The notes: generated by a model not told the origin, from the letters alone. Counted from the stretch's first letter, positions 35,768 through 45,797 are shown. The stretch is 64,000 nucleotides of DNA from Burkholderiales bacterium PBB3 (GCA_002256115.1 NKIK01000026.1:1-64000); one strand, 5' to 3'. Program-made: numbers and translations.

Positions 35768-38584
35768 CTACTTGGCGGCCTCGGTCTTGGGGGCTTCCGC
35801 GGCGCGCTTGGCAGCGGCCACAAAGTCACCGGCGTACACATTCACCAGCTTGGCCGGGTCGATGTATTTGGCGATAGCCGCATTCACTTCAGCCAATGTG
35901 GTGGCAGTGAGCTTGGCTTCGTTGTCGGCCACAAACTTCATGGTGCGCCCCTGGAACATCTGGCTGCTCAAGGCATTGGCCAATGAGCCGTCTTGCGAGC
36001 GGTTGATCATATTGTTTTGCAAAATACCGCTCTTAGCATCGGCCAACTCTTGTTCGGTAATACCGTCTTTCACCAGGCGCGCAATCTCTTCCGCCACACC
36101 GGTCTTCAGCTTTGCCAGATTTTGCGGGGCATAGATGGCATACAGACCCAGAGTGCTATTGGCGTCATACGGATTCATCTGCAAGAACGATCCTGCACCA
36201 TAGCTAATGCCTTCTTTCTGGCGCAAGCGGTCGATGATGCGGCTCTTCAGGCCACCCCCACCAAACACCCGGTTGGCCAGGGCCAGGGCTTGGGCGTCGG
36301 GGGCATCATCTTTGACGGGCAATGACACGCCAGCAATGTAAAACGCATTGGCTTTGTCTGGAGTCTCAAAACTCAATGTAGTGCCCTTGGTGGGGCGGTA
36401 GGGGTTCACTACGCGGCTGAATTTGGCTTTGCTCTTCCAGTCACCCAACAAGGTTTTGATGGATTCTTGGGTCGTCTTGGCGTCAAAGTCACCCACCAGC
36501 GCCATTTGCCCGGTCGCGCCACCATAGAACTGCTCATGGAACGCCTTGAGGTCCCCCACCTTGATGGCTTTCACGGCTTCAATTTGCTCCGCAAAATTGG
36601 CCGCGTAGCGCACGTCGCCCTTTTTGAAAGGATTGTCGTAGCGGGTCAATTCGTTTTGGGCAATCGCATCCGGCTGGCGGCGCTGCTCTTCCACGCCGGT
36701 CACCCATTCATTGCGAAACTGCTCAAATTCAGCGGCGGGGAAGCTGGGGCTACGCAAAATCTCACGCAGCAAGGCCAATGTTTCAGCCAACTGGTCGCGG
36801 CGCGTTTCAAAACTCACGCTGAGCGTGTTGCCATCTTGCGTACCGATATTGACCTTGGCCTTGAGTTCTTCCAGGCGATCTGCGATCTGCTGGCGGTTCA
36901 GCTTGGCCGTGCCACGCAGCACCATTTGTGCAACCACCTGGGCCGTTTCGCGTTTGCCAAACAGCGTCTTCTCATCGCCCATACGCAGGATGATTTGGCC
37001 GTTCACCGTGTTGCCCCGGTTGGACTTGGTCAACAGAGCCACCTTCATGCCATTGGGCAACTCGAAACGCACGGTGCGCTTGTCGATATTGGCAGGGCTG
37101 GGGTCAAACACTTCGCCCTGGGCCACGGCCGCTTTACCTTTGTAATCGGCCAGCAGCGCAGTGAGATCGGGTGCCGCTGGTAGCACGGCACGCGCCGGCT
37201 TTTCAGTGGGCAAAAACTGACCAAAAGTGCGATTGCTCTCCATCAGGTAGTTTTCAGCAAACTTCTGCACATCGGCAACCGTGGCTTTTTCAATACGGTC
37301 ACGGCGCAAGAAATACAAACGCCAATCCCCCGTGGCCACCGCTTCTGACAGACCCACACCAAAGTTCACGGGGTTGGACAAGGCTTTGTCAAATTCGTTC
37401 AACACCGATGTTTTTGCACGCTTCAGTTCAGCCTCGGTAATGGGTTCTTTCTTGAAGCCTTCCACCACGCTGAGCAAGACCTTCTTGGCTTCCTCACGCG
37501 ACTGGGTTTTGTTCAGATTGGCGAAGAACATCAGGTAGCCGGGGTCGCGCAACGCTAACGCATCCGCGTTGATACCAGCAGCCTTTTTCTTGTCCACCAA
37601 GGCCTTGTGCAAGCGCCCTGTGGGCGTGTCGCCCAAAATGAAACCCACCAGCTCGGCATAGGTCGCGTCTGCGTGCGCGCCAGGGGCAATGTGGTAAAGC
37701 GAACCGATCAAGTAGCTGTCTCCCACGCGGGAGACCGACACCTCACGCGAACCATCTTGCACCGGGTCTTGTGTGTAGAGTTGCGGCAGCGCACGCGTGG
37801 GTTTGGCAATACCGGCAAAGTACTGCTCTATGCGCTCCAGCGTCTTGGCGGCATCAAACTTACCCGTCACGATCAGGGTCGCGTTGTCAGGTTGGTAATA
37901 GGTGCGGTAAAAGCCTTGCAGGTTGTCGATCTTGACGTTTTCTACATCGGTACGCGCACCAATGGTGCTCTTGCCATAGTTGTGCCACTGGTAGGCAGCG
38001 GCGGTCATGTTTTGCCACAACACGCGGCCGGGGTTGTTCTCGCCCGATTCCATCTCGTTGCGCACCACGGTCATTTCGCTGTCCAGATCACTGCGGGCAA
38101 TGAAGCTGTTGACCATGCGGTCGGCTTCCATCTTCAGCGCCCAGTCCAGGTTCTCGTCGCTGGCGGCAAAGGTTTCGTAGTAATTGGTGCGGTCGTAAAA
38201 CGTAGTGCCATTGAAGCGCATGCCACGGCGCGCAAACTCTTCCACAATCGTTTTACCCGGCAAGCTGGGCGTACCCTTGAAGACCAAATGCTCCAGCAAG
38301 TGGGCCATGCCGGTTTCGCCGTAGTTTTCATGGCGGCTACCCACCATGTAAGTGATGTTGACGGTGGTGGTGGGTTTGGACGCATCGGGGGCCAAGAGCA
38401 CGCGCAGGCCGTTGGACAAGCGGTATTCGGTGATCCCCTCGACGCTGGTGAATTGGGTAGCCTTGCTGCCTGCAACGGGCTTGGCCACCGTAGCGCCAGC
38501 GTTGGCCACGGGGTCGGCGGCGATTACTGGAAGCGATAGACCCAGGGCGGTAACCAGGGCCAAACTCAAAGTTGTCAAACGCAT
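35768..38584 (-). CDS. Exported M16 zinc metallopeptidase (two-domain, PqqL-like)
   Basis: A 938-residue pitrilysin-family protease. It has a signal peptide (about 1-23, ending VIAADP). The inverted zinc motif HLLEH at residues 95-99 (HxxEH) and a downstream acidic ligand in the ENNPGR region mark the active half. The second half (from about 480) is a catalytically inactive M16-like domain ending in a KTEAAK tail. Such proteins degrade peptides in the periplasm. The upstream gap holds GC-rich repeat copy 6. ATG 38582-38584. Confidence 0.93.
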   Translation of the reverse strand: MRLTTLSLALVTALGLSLPVIAADPVANAGATVAKPVAGSKATQFTSVEGITEYRLSNGLRVLLAPDASKPTTTVNITYMVGSRHENYGETGMAHLLEHLVFKGTPSLPGKTIVEEFARRGMRFNGTTFYDRTNYYETFAASDENLDWALKMEADRMVNSFIARSDLDSEMTVVRNEMESGENNPGRVLWQNMTAAAYQWHNYGKSTIGARTDVENVKIDNLQGFYRTYYQPDNATLIVTGKFDAAKTLERIEQYFAGIAKPTRALPQLYTQDPVQDGSREVSVSRVGDSYLIGSLYHIAPGAHADATYAELVGFILGDTPTGRLHKALVDKKKAAGINADALALRDPGYLMFFANLNKTQSREEAKKVLLSVVEGFKKEPITEAELKRAKTSVLNEFDKALSNPVNFGVGLSEAVATGDWRLYFLRRDRIEKATVADVQKFAENYLMESNRTFGQFLPTEKPARAVLPAAPDLTALLADYKGKAAVAQGEVFDPSPANIDKRTVRFELPNGMKVALLTKSNRGNTVNGQIILRMGDEKTLFGKRETAQVVAQMVLRGTAKLNRQQIADRLEELKAKVNIGTQDGNTLSVSFETRRDQLAETLALLREILRSPSFPAAEFEQFRNEWVTGVEEQRRQPDAIAQNELTRYDNPFKKGDVRYAANFAEQIEAVKAIKVGDLKAFHEQFYGGATGQMALVGDFDAKTTQESIKTLLGDWKSKAKFSRVVNPYRPTKGTTLSFETPDKANAFYIAGVSLPVKDDAPDAQALALANRVFGGGGLKSRIIDRLRQKEGISYGAGSFLQMNPYDANSTLGLYAIYAPQNLAKLKTGVAEEIARLVKDGITEQELADAKSGILQNNMINRSQDGSLANALSSQMFQGRTMKFVADNEAKLTATTLAEVNAAIAKYIDPAKLVNVYAGDFVAAAKRAAEAPKTEAAK

Positions 38585-38659
38585 TCAGGTTCCTCAGAGG
38601 AAGTAATTGAGAGCGCGATATTACCCGCCACGCAGAGCGTGGGGCCGCCCAGACTCGCC

Positions 38660-38733
38660 GCAGGGCCGCCCCAAGGCGAGCTAGCCCCCTCGGGGGGCAG
38701 GGAGCCACACGCAGTGGGCGAGCGTGGGGGCGA
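38660..38733 (-). repeat. GC-rich intergenic repeat, copy 6
   Basis: Inverted copy of the element at 656-730, in the gap between the AlgR-like gene and the M16 protease, with GGGCCGCCCCAAGGCGAGCT and the CCCCCTCGGGGGGCAG core. A degenerate partial copy (GCGTGGGGCCGCCC) lies next to it at 38629-38659. Confidence 0.8.
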
Positions 38734-38737
38734 CAGA

Positions 38738-39496
38738 CTACCTCCCCAACAAAGCGCGCACGCTAGCCAACTGCCGCCTTGAAACCGCCACGGGCTCCTC
38801 TATTCCCAACAGGCGCACAGCCCAGCCTTCACCTTCTTCAGGTTCGTAGTGCTTCTCTAAGGCCCGCACGGCGCGGCGCGCTATCAGGGCATTGCGGTGC
38901 ACGCGCAAAAAGAGCTCGCCATACTGCGCTTCCAGCTCGTTCAGCGAACCATCCAGTATGTAAGAGCGTTGCACAGTGCGCACGGTCACGTACTTCAGCT
39001 CGGCTTTGAAATACGCCACATCACGCACAGGCACACGCTCGGTGCGGCCCCGCTCTTGGATGATGAGCATGGGCGTATCCGCATCATCCAGCACCATGGC
39101 ACGGGACTGCAAATAGCGCTCTGCTTTGGCCAGTGCCGCCTGCAATCGCTCCAAACGCACGGGCTTGGTCAGGTAGTCGACCGCATCCACTTCAAAGGCA
39201 TCCAGGGCGTGCTCGGCATGCGCGGTCACAAAAATAAGTGCCGGTTTTTTACCCAATTTTTGCAGGCTGCGCGCCAGGCTCAGACCGTCTTCGCCCGGCA
39301 TATGGATATCCAGCAACGCAACATCAATCCGCTCCCGGCCCAGCAGCTCTTGGGCCTGTGCGGCATGCCCCGCTTCCCCCACACAATGGGCAGCAGGTGT
39401 CTTGCAATCGCCCAACAAAGTACGCAGTCGACTGCGGGCCAGTGGCTCATCGTCCACCACCAGTACGCGCAGCGCCCCAGAGGCCAGCGCCGTCAT
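38738..39496 (-). CDS. LytTR-family response regulator (AlgR-like)
   Basis: A 252-residue DNA-binding response regulator. The receiver domain has Asp15/Asp16 (VVDDEP), the phospho-acceptor Asp63 (LLDIHMPGEDG) and the TAHAEHALDAF switch region. The C-terminal LytTR domain (YFKAELKYVTVRT, then FLRVHRNALIARRAV) binds DNA by a beta-sheet fold. It overlaps its histidine kinase by four bases. Architecture matches AlgR of Pseudomonas, but target genes cannot be deduced here. Confidence 0.93.
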   Translation of the reverse strand: MTALASGALRVLVVDDEPLARSRLRTLLGDCKTPAAHCVGEAGHAAQAQELLGRERIDVALLDIHMPGEDGLSLARSLQKLGKKPALIFVTAHAEHALDAFEVDAVDYLTKPVRLERLQAALAKAERYLQSRAMVLDDADTPMLIIQERGRTERVPVRDVAYFKAELKYVTVRTVQRSYILDGSLNELEAQYGELFLRVHRNALIARRAVRALEKHYEPEEGEGWAVRLLGIEEPVAVSRRQLASVRALLGR

Positions 39497-40530
39497 AGCG
39501 GCACCTCAATGCGCACTTGGTAGATACCGTTTTTCAGGCCGCTGCGGAATTGCCCCTGCACGTCATGCATCAGACCCAAGCGGTCACGCACATTGCGCAG
39601 AGCAATACCCTGCCCCTGATTGCCCTGCCCCGCCGGTACCGTGTTGGTAACTTTGATCACCACGACTGACCCCCGTAGTTGTGTGGATATGTGCACCTCG
39701 GCACCCAAAGCGCTGGGCTCCACCCCGTGGTGAACGGCGTTCTCTACCAAGGGCTGCAAGAGCAAGGGCGGCAACTTGGCCGCGTTGGCCCGCGGGTCCA
39801 GCGACCAGCTTAGTTTCAGGCGATCACCAAAACGCACTTGCTCTATGGCCAGGTAGCGTTGGGCCAAGCTGATTTCATCGGCCAAAGTGGCGGTGTGGCC
39901 CGAATCGACCAAGACATAGCGGAACAAGTCACTCAAATCCTCTAACAAAGTCTCCGCTTTTGCAGGCTCGGCCCGAACCAGCGCAATGGCGCTATTGAGT
40001 GTGTTGAATAAAAAGTGCGGCCGAATGCGCGACTGCAACTCCGCCAGCCGGGCCGAGGTGTCCGCCGGTCCGCGCCCCTTGGCCCGCAACACCAAGCCCG
40101 CCACCAGCACAGCAGACAGCAAGGCACCACTAAAAATACTGGCCATCCAGGGCCCATCGACCAGCAGGCCCGATACCGTCAACATGGCGCAACCATAGGC
40201 ACCTGCAACACCCCCCAGAGCCCCTGCCATGGCGCATTGCGCGTACAGGGGCAAGCGCCCCAGCCATTGTTTGGCCAAGCAAGCCGTAATCAACCACGCC
40301 AACGTAGCGGGTAGCGCAGCCCCGGTGACCAGTGCAAACCCCACCATCCACTCGACCAGGCTGCGCGCGCCATACATCACGCCCACCGCCACCGCCAACT
40401 CCACAAACAATACCGCGCGCAGCACCACACCGATCTGACAGGCATCAAACACCAAGACCGGCCCGGCCCGCACCGCGTCAGGCGCTGGGGCCAGCTCCTG
40501 GAACGTCGATAATATTTGGGTGTCGTTCAT
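39493..40530 (-). CDS. LytS/AlgZ-type sensor histidine kinase
   Basis: A 345-residue kinase with about four N-terminal membrane helices (roughly 30-150), then the His_kinase domain with PHFLFNTLNS (His172) and an HATPase with PLVENAVHHGVEP. It partners the adjacent LytTR regulator. ATG 40528-40530 is the start; the open frame continues upstream only because it lies antisense to argH. It is divergent from argH, with 39 bases between start codons. Confidence 0.9.
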   Translation of the reverse strand: MNDTQILSTFQELAPAPDAVRAGPVLVFDACQIGVVLRAVLFVELAVAVGVMYGARSLVEWMVGFALVTGAALPATLAWLITACLAKQWLGRLPLYAQCAMAGALGGVAGAYGCAMLTVSGLLVDGPWMASIFSGALLSAVLVAGLVLRAKGRGPADTSARLAELQSRIRPHFLFNTLNSAIALVRAEPAKAETLLEDLSDLFRYVLVDSGHTATLADEISLAQRYLAIEQVRFGDRLKLSWSLDPRANAAKLPPLLLQPLVENAVHHGVEPSALGAEVHISTQLRGSVVVIKVTNTVPAGQGNQGQGIALRNVRDRLGLMHDVQGQFRSGLKNGIYQVRIEVPL

Positions 40531-40569
40531 GTCCACCGGATTTTGACTCCATTCTGAGAAGCGCTTCCC

Positions 40570-42003
40570 ATGTCCCAAAACCAATTCGATAAAAAGTCCC
40601 AAGCGTGGTCCGCGCTGTTTTCTGAGCCCATGAGTGATCTGGTCAAACGCTACACCTCCAGCGTGTTCTTTGACAAGCGCCTTTGGCAGGCCGACATTAC
40701 CGGCAGTCTGGCGCACGCCGAAATGCTGGCCGCGCAGGGCATCATTGCCGCCGAAGACCATGCCGCCATCCAGAAGGGTATGGCCCAGATCTGGGGCGAG
40801 ATCGAATCCGGCGCGTTTGAATGGAAGCTGGACCTGGAAGACGTGCACCTGAACATCGAAGCGCGCCTGACCCAGTTGGTGGGCGACGCTGGCAAGCGCC
40901 TGCACACCGGGCGCAGCCGCAACGACCAGGTCGCTACCGACGTGCGCCTGTGGCTGCGCAGCGAGATTGATTTGATTGACGGGCTGCTGGTGGACCTGCA
41001 AAAGTCGCTGGTGGAAGTGGCCGAGGCTAATGCCGAAGTCATCTTGCCTGGCTTCACGCACCTGCAAGTGGCCCAACCGGTGAGCTTTGGCCACCACATG
41101 CTCGCCTATGTGGAAATGTTCAGCCGCGATGCCGAGCGCTTTAGCGAAGTGCGCCGCCGCACCAACCGCCTGCCGCTGGGCAGCGCCGCACTGGCCGGTA
41201 CCAGCTACCCGCTGGACCGTGAGCGGGTGGCCAAGACCCTGAGCATGGACGGCGTGTGCCAAAACAGCCTGGACGCCGTGAGCGACCGTGACTTTGCCAT
41301 TGAATTCACCAGCGCCGCTACCCTGACCATGGTGCACATCAGCCGCATGAGCGAAGAGCTGATCATCTGGATGAGCCAGAACTTCAGCTTCATCAAGATC
41401 GCGGACCGCTTCACCACGGGCTCGTCGATCATGCCGCAGAAGAAAAATCCCGACGTACCCGAACTGGCACGCGGCAAGACCGGCCGCGTAGTCGGCCACC
41501 TGATGGGCCTGATCACCCTGATGAAGGGCCAGCCCCTGGCCTACAACAAGGACAACCAGGAAGATAAAGAACCGCTGTTCGACACCGTGGACACGCTGAA
41601 GGACACGCTGCGCATCTTCTCCGAGATGATTGGCGGCCAAGTGAACGCAGCTACCGGCCTGAAGGAGGGCGGCATCAGCGTGAACGCCGAGGCCATGGAG
41701 CGCGCCGCCCTGAAGGGCTACGCCACCGCCACCGACCTGGCCGACTACTTGGTGAAGAAAGGCCTGCCCTTCCGCGATGCGCACGAGACCGTGGCCCATG
41801 CCGTCAAGGCCGCCCAGTCCCACGCCTGCGACCTGTCCGAGCTGCCCCTGACCGTGCTGCAAGGCTTCCACGCCAGCATTGAAAAAGATGTCTATGCGTG
41901 TCTGAGCCTGCGTGGCTCGCTGAATGCACGCAACATTCTGGGTGGCACGGCACCGGCCCAGGTGCGCTTGCAGATTGCCCGGCATCGGACACGGCTGGCA
42001 TAA
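40570..42003 (+). CDS. argH: Argininosuccinate lyase
   Basis: ArgH splits argininosuccinate into arginine and fumarate, the last step of arginine synthesis. The 477-residue protein has [29 protein letters not shown], and the signature [16 protein letters not shown] with the catalytic Ser. ATG 40570. The antisense strand of this gene stays open for hundreds of codons, a typical high-GC shadow. Confidence 0.97.
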   Translation: MSQNQFDKKSQAWSALFSEPMSDLVKRYTSSVFFDKRLWQADITGSLAHAEMLAAQGIIAAEDHAAIQKGMAQIWGEIESGAFEWKLDLEDVHLNIEARLTQLVGDAGKRLHTGRSRNDQVATDVRLWLRSEIDLIDGLLVDLQKSLVEVAEANAEVILPGFTHLQVAQPVSFGHHMLAYVEMFSRDAERFSEVRRRTNRLPLGSAALAGTSYPLDRERVAKTLSMDGVCQNSLDAVSDRDFAIEFTSAATLTMVHISRMSEELIIWMSQNFSFIKIADRFTTGSSIMPQKKNPDVPELARGKTGRVVGHLMGLITLMKGQPLAYNKDNQEDKEPLFDTVDTLKDTLRIFSEMIGGQVNAATGLKEGGISVNAEAMERAALKGYATATDLADYLVKKGLPFRDAHETVAHAVKAAQSHACDLSELPLTVLQGFHASIEKDVYACLSLRGSLNARNILGGTAPAQVRLQIARHRTRLA

Positions 42004-42056
42004 GGCCGGAGCGAAATTCCGGTAAGTAACCTGGCGAGTCATCTGGCGGAGAACCC

Positions 42057-43082
42057 ATGGCAGAAAAAGAGATCTTTTATGAAATGCTGTGGGACTGCGC
42101 CCAGTGCAACACCGTGGGCCTGCTGGGCGACACGCACCGCCACTGCCCCACCTGCGGTGCAGCACAAGACTCGGGCAAGCGCTACTTCCCAAAGCCGGGT
42201 GAAGAGCAAGAGGCCAAGGATCACCAATTTGTAGGTGCCGACTGGCGCTGCGCCTATTGCGACTCGCCCAATTCCGCCGCGGCCGCCCACTGCACCAATT
42301 GCGGGGCCGGCCAGGATGGCACCAAGCCGGTGGCTATCGTGGTGGATACCGCCGCAGCCCCCGCACCCGTGGCCGAACCCGCAGCGCCGCGCTCCAAGCG
42401 CTGGCTGTGGGCTTTGGCGCTTATCGCCTTGGTGATCGTCGGCTTGGGCATCCTGTTCACGCGCACCTCTGAGACCATTGCCAGCGTGTCCGGGCGCACC
42501 TGGCAGCGGGAGATTCAGGTCGAGAAGTTCGGAGCGGTGTCGGAATCCGCTTGGTGCGACAGCGTACCGGGCGACGCCTATGCTGTCACCCAAAGCCGGG
42601 AGCAGCGCTCTACCCGCCGCATTGAAGACGGCCAGGTCTGCCGCGACGAACGCATCGACAAAGGCGATGGCACCTTTGTGAAACACCGCGAATGCACTCC
42701 GCGTTACCGCGAGCAACCGGTCTACGACAACCGCTGCCGCTTCCAGGTCAACCGCTGGCGGAGCTACCGCACGGTCAAAGCCGGGTCAGAGATCGCCGCC
42801 ATGCCCATATGGCCCAGCCTGGGGCCGATGAATGGCATCAATAATGCTCCAGGTTTTGGCCAGGACCTGGGGCAAACCGCCCAGGGCAATGGCATGCGCA
42901 ACGCCCTGGGGGCCGAGCGCGAGGGAACGCGGAATGAGAACTACGTGCTATCGCTGCAATCCGGCGGCAAAACTTGGACTTGCGATGTGCCTTATGCGGT
43001 ATGGACCAAGTACCAAGACGGAGCCAGCTTGCCCATCCAGGTTCGTATGACCGGTGGTGTGGATTGCAGTAGTCTGAAGTAG
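42057..43082 (+). CDS. Membrane protein with two zinc-ribbon fingers
   Basis: A 341-residue protein. Two N-terminal Cys4 zinc ribbons are visible: WDCAQC-x-CPTC (about 13-34) and WRCAYC-x-CTNC (about 63-83), similar to RanBP2-type fingers. A Pro/Ala linker leads to one membrane helix (about 120-137). The C-terminal periplasmic part has four or five cysteines (WCDSV, VCRDER, ECTPRY, NRCRFQ, TCDVPY) that could form disulfides. No function is known to me. A ribosome-binding site (GGCGGAG) lies seven bases before ATG 42057. It follows argH by 53 bases. Confidence 0.75.
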   Translation: MAEKEIFYEMLWDCAQCNTVGLLGDTHRHCPTCGAAQDSGKRYFPKPGEEQEAKDHQFVGADWRCAYCDSPNSAAAAHCTNCGAGQDGTKPVAIVVDTAAAPAPVAEPAAPRSKRWLWALALIALVIVGLGILFTRTSETIASVSGRTWQREIQVEKFGAVSESAWCDSVPGDAYAVTQSREQRSTRRIEDGQVCRDERIDKGDGTFVKHRECTPRYREQPVYDNRCRFQVNRWRSYRTVKAGSEIAAMPIWPSLGPMNGINNAPGFGQDLGQTAQGNGMRNALGAEREGTRNENYVLSLQSGGKTWTCDVPYAVWTKYQDGASLPIQVRMTGGVDCSSLK

Positions 43083-43102
43083 CCAGCCTCAACCCCATAG
43101 AA

Positions 43103-43762
43103 CTACTTGGGAATCTCAAACACTTCGCGCGCTTGCGCGGCTCTGGCGCGCGCATTGCACCCCTCCAGGTGGTCATTCACCAGCCCCATGGCCTGCATAA
43201 AGGCATACATGGTGGTAGGGCCGACAAAGCTCCAGCCGCGCTTGCGCAGGTCTTTGGACAGGGCGATGGACTCGGGCGACGTGGTGACGCCAGTGAGCGT
43301 CTGGCGGGTGATCTGGCTGGGGCGTGTACCAGGCTCGGGCTCGTAACGCCAAAAGTACGCAGCCAAAGAGCCAAACTCTTGACGCAAGGCCTGCGCGCGC
43401 TTGGCATTGTTGATGGTGGAAACGATCTTGCCGCGGTGGCGCACGATGCCAGCGTCCAACACCAGGCGCTTCTCGTCGGCTTCATCGAAGGCGGCTACTT
43501 TGTCCATGTCAAACCCGGCGAATGCAGCGCGGAAGGCCTCGCGTTTGTTCAGGATGGTCAGCCAGCTCAAGCCCGCCTGAAAGCCTTCCAAGCAGATTTT
43601 CTCAAACAAGCGCGTGTCGCTGCCCACGGGAAAGCCCCATTCCTGGTCGTGGTAGTGCTGGTAAAACGGCGTGGCCCGACACCATACGCAGCGGGCTACT
43701 TGGGCGTCGTCGGTAAAGAGACCGGTGGGCGCAGGGATGGGTTGCAAGCTGTCGTCAAACAT
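43103..43762 (-). CDS. tag: DNA-3-methyladenine glycosylase I
   Basis: Tag removes 3-methyladenine from alkylated DNA. The 219-residue protein has RCVWC near residues 24-28, YHDQEWGFPV, FEKICLEGFQAGLSWLTILNKREAFR and the late WSFVGPTTMYAFMQAMGLVNDH. The Cys and His residues fit the zinc-snap site of Tag. The start ATG 43760-43762 gives a normal length; a frame to 44038 would run over the LysR end. It is convergent with the zinc-ribbon gene. Confidence 0.94.
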   Translation of the reverse strand: MFDDSLQPIPAPTGLFTDDAQVARCVWCRATPFYQHYHDQEWGFPVGSDTRLFEKICLEGFQAGLSWLTILNKREAFRAAFAGFDMDKVAAFDEADEKRLVLDAGIVRHRGKIVSTINNAKRAQALRQEFGSLAAYFWRYEPEPGTRPSQITRQTLTGVTTSPESIALSKDLRKRGWSFVGPTTMYAFMQAMGLVNDHLEGCNARARAAQAREVFEIPK

Positions 43763-43880
43763 GGGGGCCTCCGCTGGGTGAATCGATACTGGTTTTAACA
43801 CCAGTATATTTGAAAACTCCCAAACAAATTGTGCTCTGGATGACAGACCAGCGATTGAGTGCCAAATACGCCTTTCAGGC

Positions 43881-43917
43881 CGTGGATATTGCGGGAGAAG
43901 CTCCTTATTTAATAGCA
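43881..43917 (+). repeat. GCGGGAGCAGCTAT-type repeat, copy g
   Basis: GCCGTGGATATTGCGGGAGA, AGCTCCTTATTTAATAGCA: a diverged copy (AGAAGCT in place of AGCAGCT) just after the LysR stop, in the 158-base gap to tag. Confidence 0.6.
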
Positions 43918-43920
43918 AAT

Positions 43921-44793
43921 CTACCAAGGCACCGGCGTCAGCCGCTCCACCAAAAAGTCTAAAAAAGCGCGCACGGCCGGTGACAGATGGCGGCGTGAGG
44001 TGTAGAGCGCGTAAATGGTCATGCGCGGCACCTGCCACTCTGGCAACACATGCACCAGGCTGCCCTGGGCCAGGTGCGGATTGGCCAGGTAGGTGGGCTG
44101 CAACGCCAGGCCACCACCAGCCAATGCGGCCTGCAGCAGTGCGGTCGCCTCATTGGCGCTGAAGTGGCTGGCCACGCCCACCTGCACGCTCTCATCGCCA
44201 CGGGTGAACTGCCACACGCTTTTTCCAAAGTTGGCAAAACTCAAGCAGCGGTGGGTGGCCAGATCAGAGGGGTGGGCCGGCATGCCGTGCTGCGCCACAT
44301 AGGCCGGTGACGCAACCAAGACCGAATCGCAGGGTGCCAGTGCACGCGCAATCAGTAGCGGGTCGGGGTCTGAGGTGATACGGATGGCCAAATCAACCCG
44401 AGCGTCCACCAGATTGAGCGCGCCCTCGCTGGCATTGAGGTCAATTTTGAGCTGCGGGTGCAGCTGCAAAAAGTCAACCACGGCGGCGGCCAATTGGGCA
44501 TAGGCCAGGGATACGCTGCAGGTGATGCGCAACTGGCCGCGCAACGCACCCTCTTGCTGGGCGGCCTCCTCTTGCACGTTTTCCATCAGCGCCAGCATTT
44601 GCTGGCTGCGGCGCAGGCAATGCTCGCCCGCATCCGTGAGCGTGACGCTGCGCGTGGTGCGCTGCAATAGGCGCGCGCCCAGCCACTGCTCCAGCTCCGC
44701 CACATAGCGCGTCACCATGGCACGCGACATATCCAGCTTGTCGGCCGTGGCGCTAAAGCTGCCACTGTGCGCCACCTCCACAAATACCTGCAT
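43921..44793 (-). CDS. LysR-family regulator with early stop codon, shortened start
   Basis: A 290-residue LTTR. The winged-helix domain (AHSGSFSATADKLDMSRAMVTRYVAELE) and the substrate-binding domain (about 85-290) look complete. Just upstream in the same frame are ATG GAC CGA TAA ACC GCC: the family usually starts MDRLTAMQVF, so codon four appears changed to TAA at 44800-44802. Translation could restart at ATG 44791-44793, three codons later, but no ribosome-binding site is visible there. The gene may be weakly expressed or non-functional. It is divergent from the MBL-DsbA pair, which it probably once controlled. Confidence 0.8.
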   Translation of the reverse strand: MQVFVEVAHSGSFSATADKLDMSRAMVTRYVAELEQWLGARLLQRTTRSVTLTDAGEHCLRRSQQMLALMENVQEEAAQQEGALRGQLRITCSVSLAYAQLAAAVVDFLQLHPQLKIDLNASEGALNLVDARVDLAIRITSDPDPLLIARALAPCDSVLVASPAYVAQHGMPAHPSDLATHRCLSFANFGKSVWQFTRGDESVQVGVASHFSANEATALLQAALAGGGLALQPTYLANPHLAQGSLVHVLPEWQVPRMTIYALYTSRRHLSPAVRAFLDFLVERLTPVPW

Positions 44794-44930
44794 GGCGGTT
44801 TATCGGTCCATGATTTGCTCGTTTTATGAAACAGTAATGGCTGAATTATCGGGTTTATCTGCGTGAATATTGCAACTAAAGTTCATTCCAGCGCTGCAGA
44901 GCGTTTCTTAACCACCCACTGGAGTTCCCC

Positions 44931-45797
44931 ATGATCCGCACCACCGTACTCGCCGCATCCCTCGCCATCGCTTTCACCGGCGCGCAAGCCGCCCAGCCGC
45001 TCACCGTCAAGGTCTACAACGCCGATGGCAACAGCTTCAACGTCAACTCCACCTTGGTGGTGGGCGAAAAGGAAGCCATGGTGATTGACGCTGGCTTTAC
45101 CCGCGCCGATGCGCTGCGCATCGCGGCCAACGTACTAGACAGCGGCAAGCAGCTCACCACCATCTACGTGAGCCAGGCCGACCCTGACTACTACTTTGGC
45201 GTGGAGACGCTAAAGGAGTTCTTCCCCAACGCCGACGTAGTAACCACGCCCGCCGTTCTGGCAAAGCTGTCGCCCAAGCTGGCTGGCAAGGTCGCGTTCT
45301 GGGGTCCCAAGATGGGTGCCAACGCACCGCGCAAACCCGTCGTGCCCCGCGCACTGGAAGGCACGACCCTGACGCTGGAAGGCCAGACGATTGAGATCCG
45401 TGGCACCCAAGGCCTGCTGGCGCACCGTCCCTACGCCTGGATTCCATCCATCAAAACCATCGTTGGCAACATCGGTGTGTTCGGCAATATGCATGTGTGG
45501 ACGGCCGACACCCAAACCGCCGCCGAACGCGCCGCCTGGGTTGCGCAGCTGGACGATATGGCGGCGCTGAAGCCTGAGCTGGTGATTCCCGGCCACATGA
45601 AGGCGAGCACCAAGGTAGACGCCAGCGCGATCACTTTCACCAAGGACTACCTGCAGACCTTTGAGAAGAATCTGGCCGCCAACAAGACCAGCGCCACGCT
45701 GATCCATGCCATGAAACAGTCCTACCCCGCGTTGACCGACGGAGCCCTATCACTGGACATTGGCTCCAAGGTCAACACTGGTGAAATGAAATGGTAA
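44931..45797 (+). CDS. Exported metallo-beta-lactamase-fold protein with lost metal ligands
   Basis: A 288-residue protein with a signal peptide (residues 1-20, FTGAQAAQ) and an MBL-like fold (NSTLVVGEKEAMVIDAGF, then PELVIPGHMK). The metal-binding motif HxHxDH is replaced by QADPDY at residues 82-87, so the zinc site is not built in the standard way. This degenerate type recurs among proteobacterial MBL-fold proteins, but no role is known to me. The ribosome-binding site GGAG precedes ATG 44931. Its stop overlaps the next start by seven bases. It is divergent from LysR. Confidence 0.85.
   Translation: MIRTTVLAASLAIAFTGAQAAQPLTVKVYNADGNSFNVNSTLVVGEKEAMVIDAGFTRADALRIAANVLDSGKQLTTIYVSQADPDYYFGVETLKEFFPNADVVTTPAVLAKLSPKLAGKVAFWGPKMGANAPRKPVVPRALEGTTLTLEGQTIEIRGTQGLLAHRPYAWIPSIKTIVGNIGVFGNMHVWTADTQTAAERAAWVAQLDDMAALKPELVIPGHMKASTKVDASAITFTKDYLQTFEKNLAANKTSATLIHAMKQSYPALTDGALSLDIGSKVNTGEMKW

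Noticed and set aside
40531..42192. Upstream extension of the histidine kinase frame to 899 codons
   Set aside because: It lies antisense to argH; the kinase starts at ATG 40528-40530 with a normal membrane domain.
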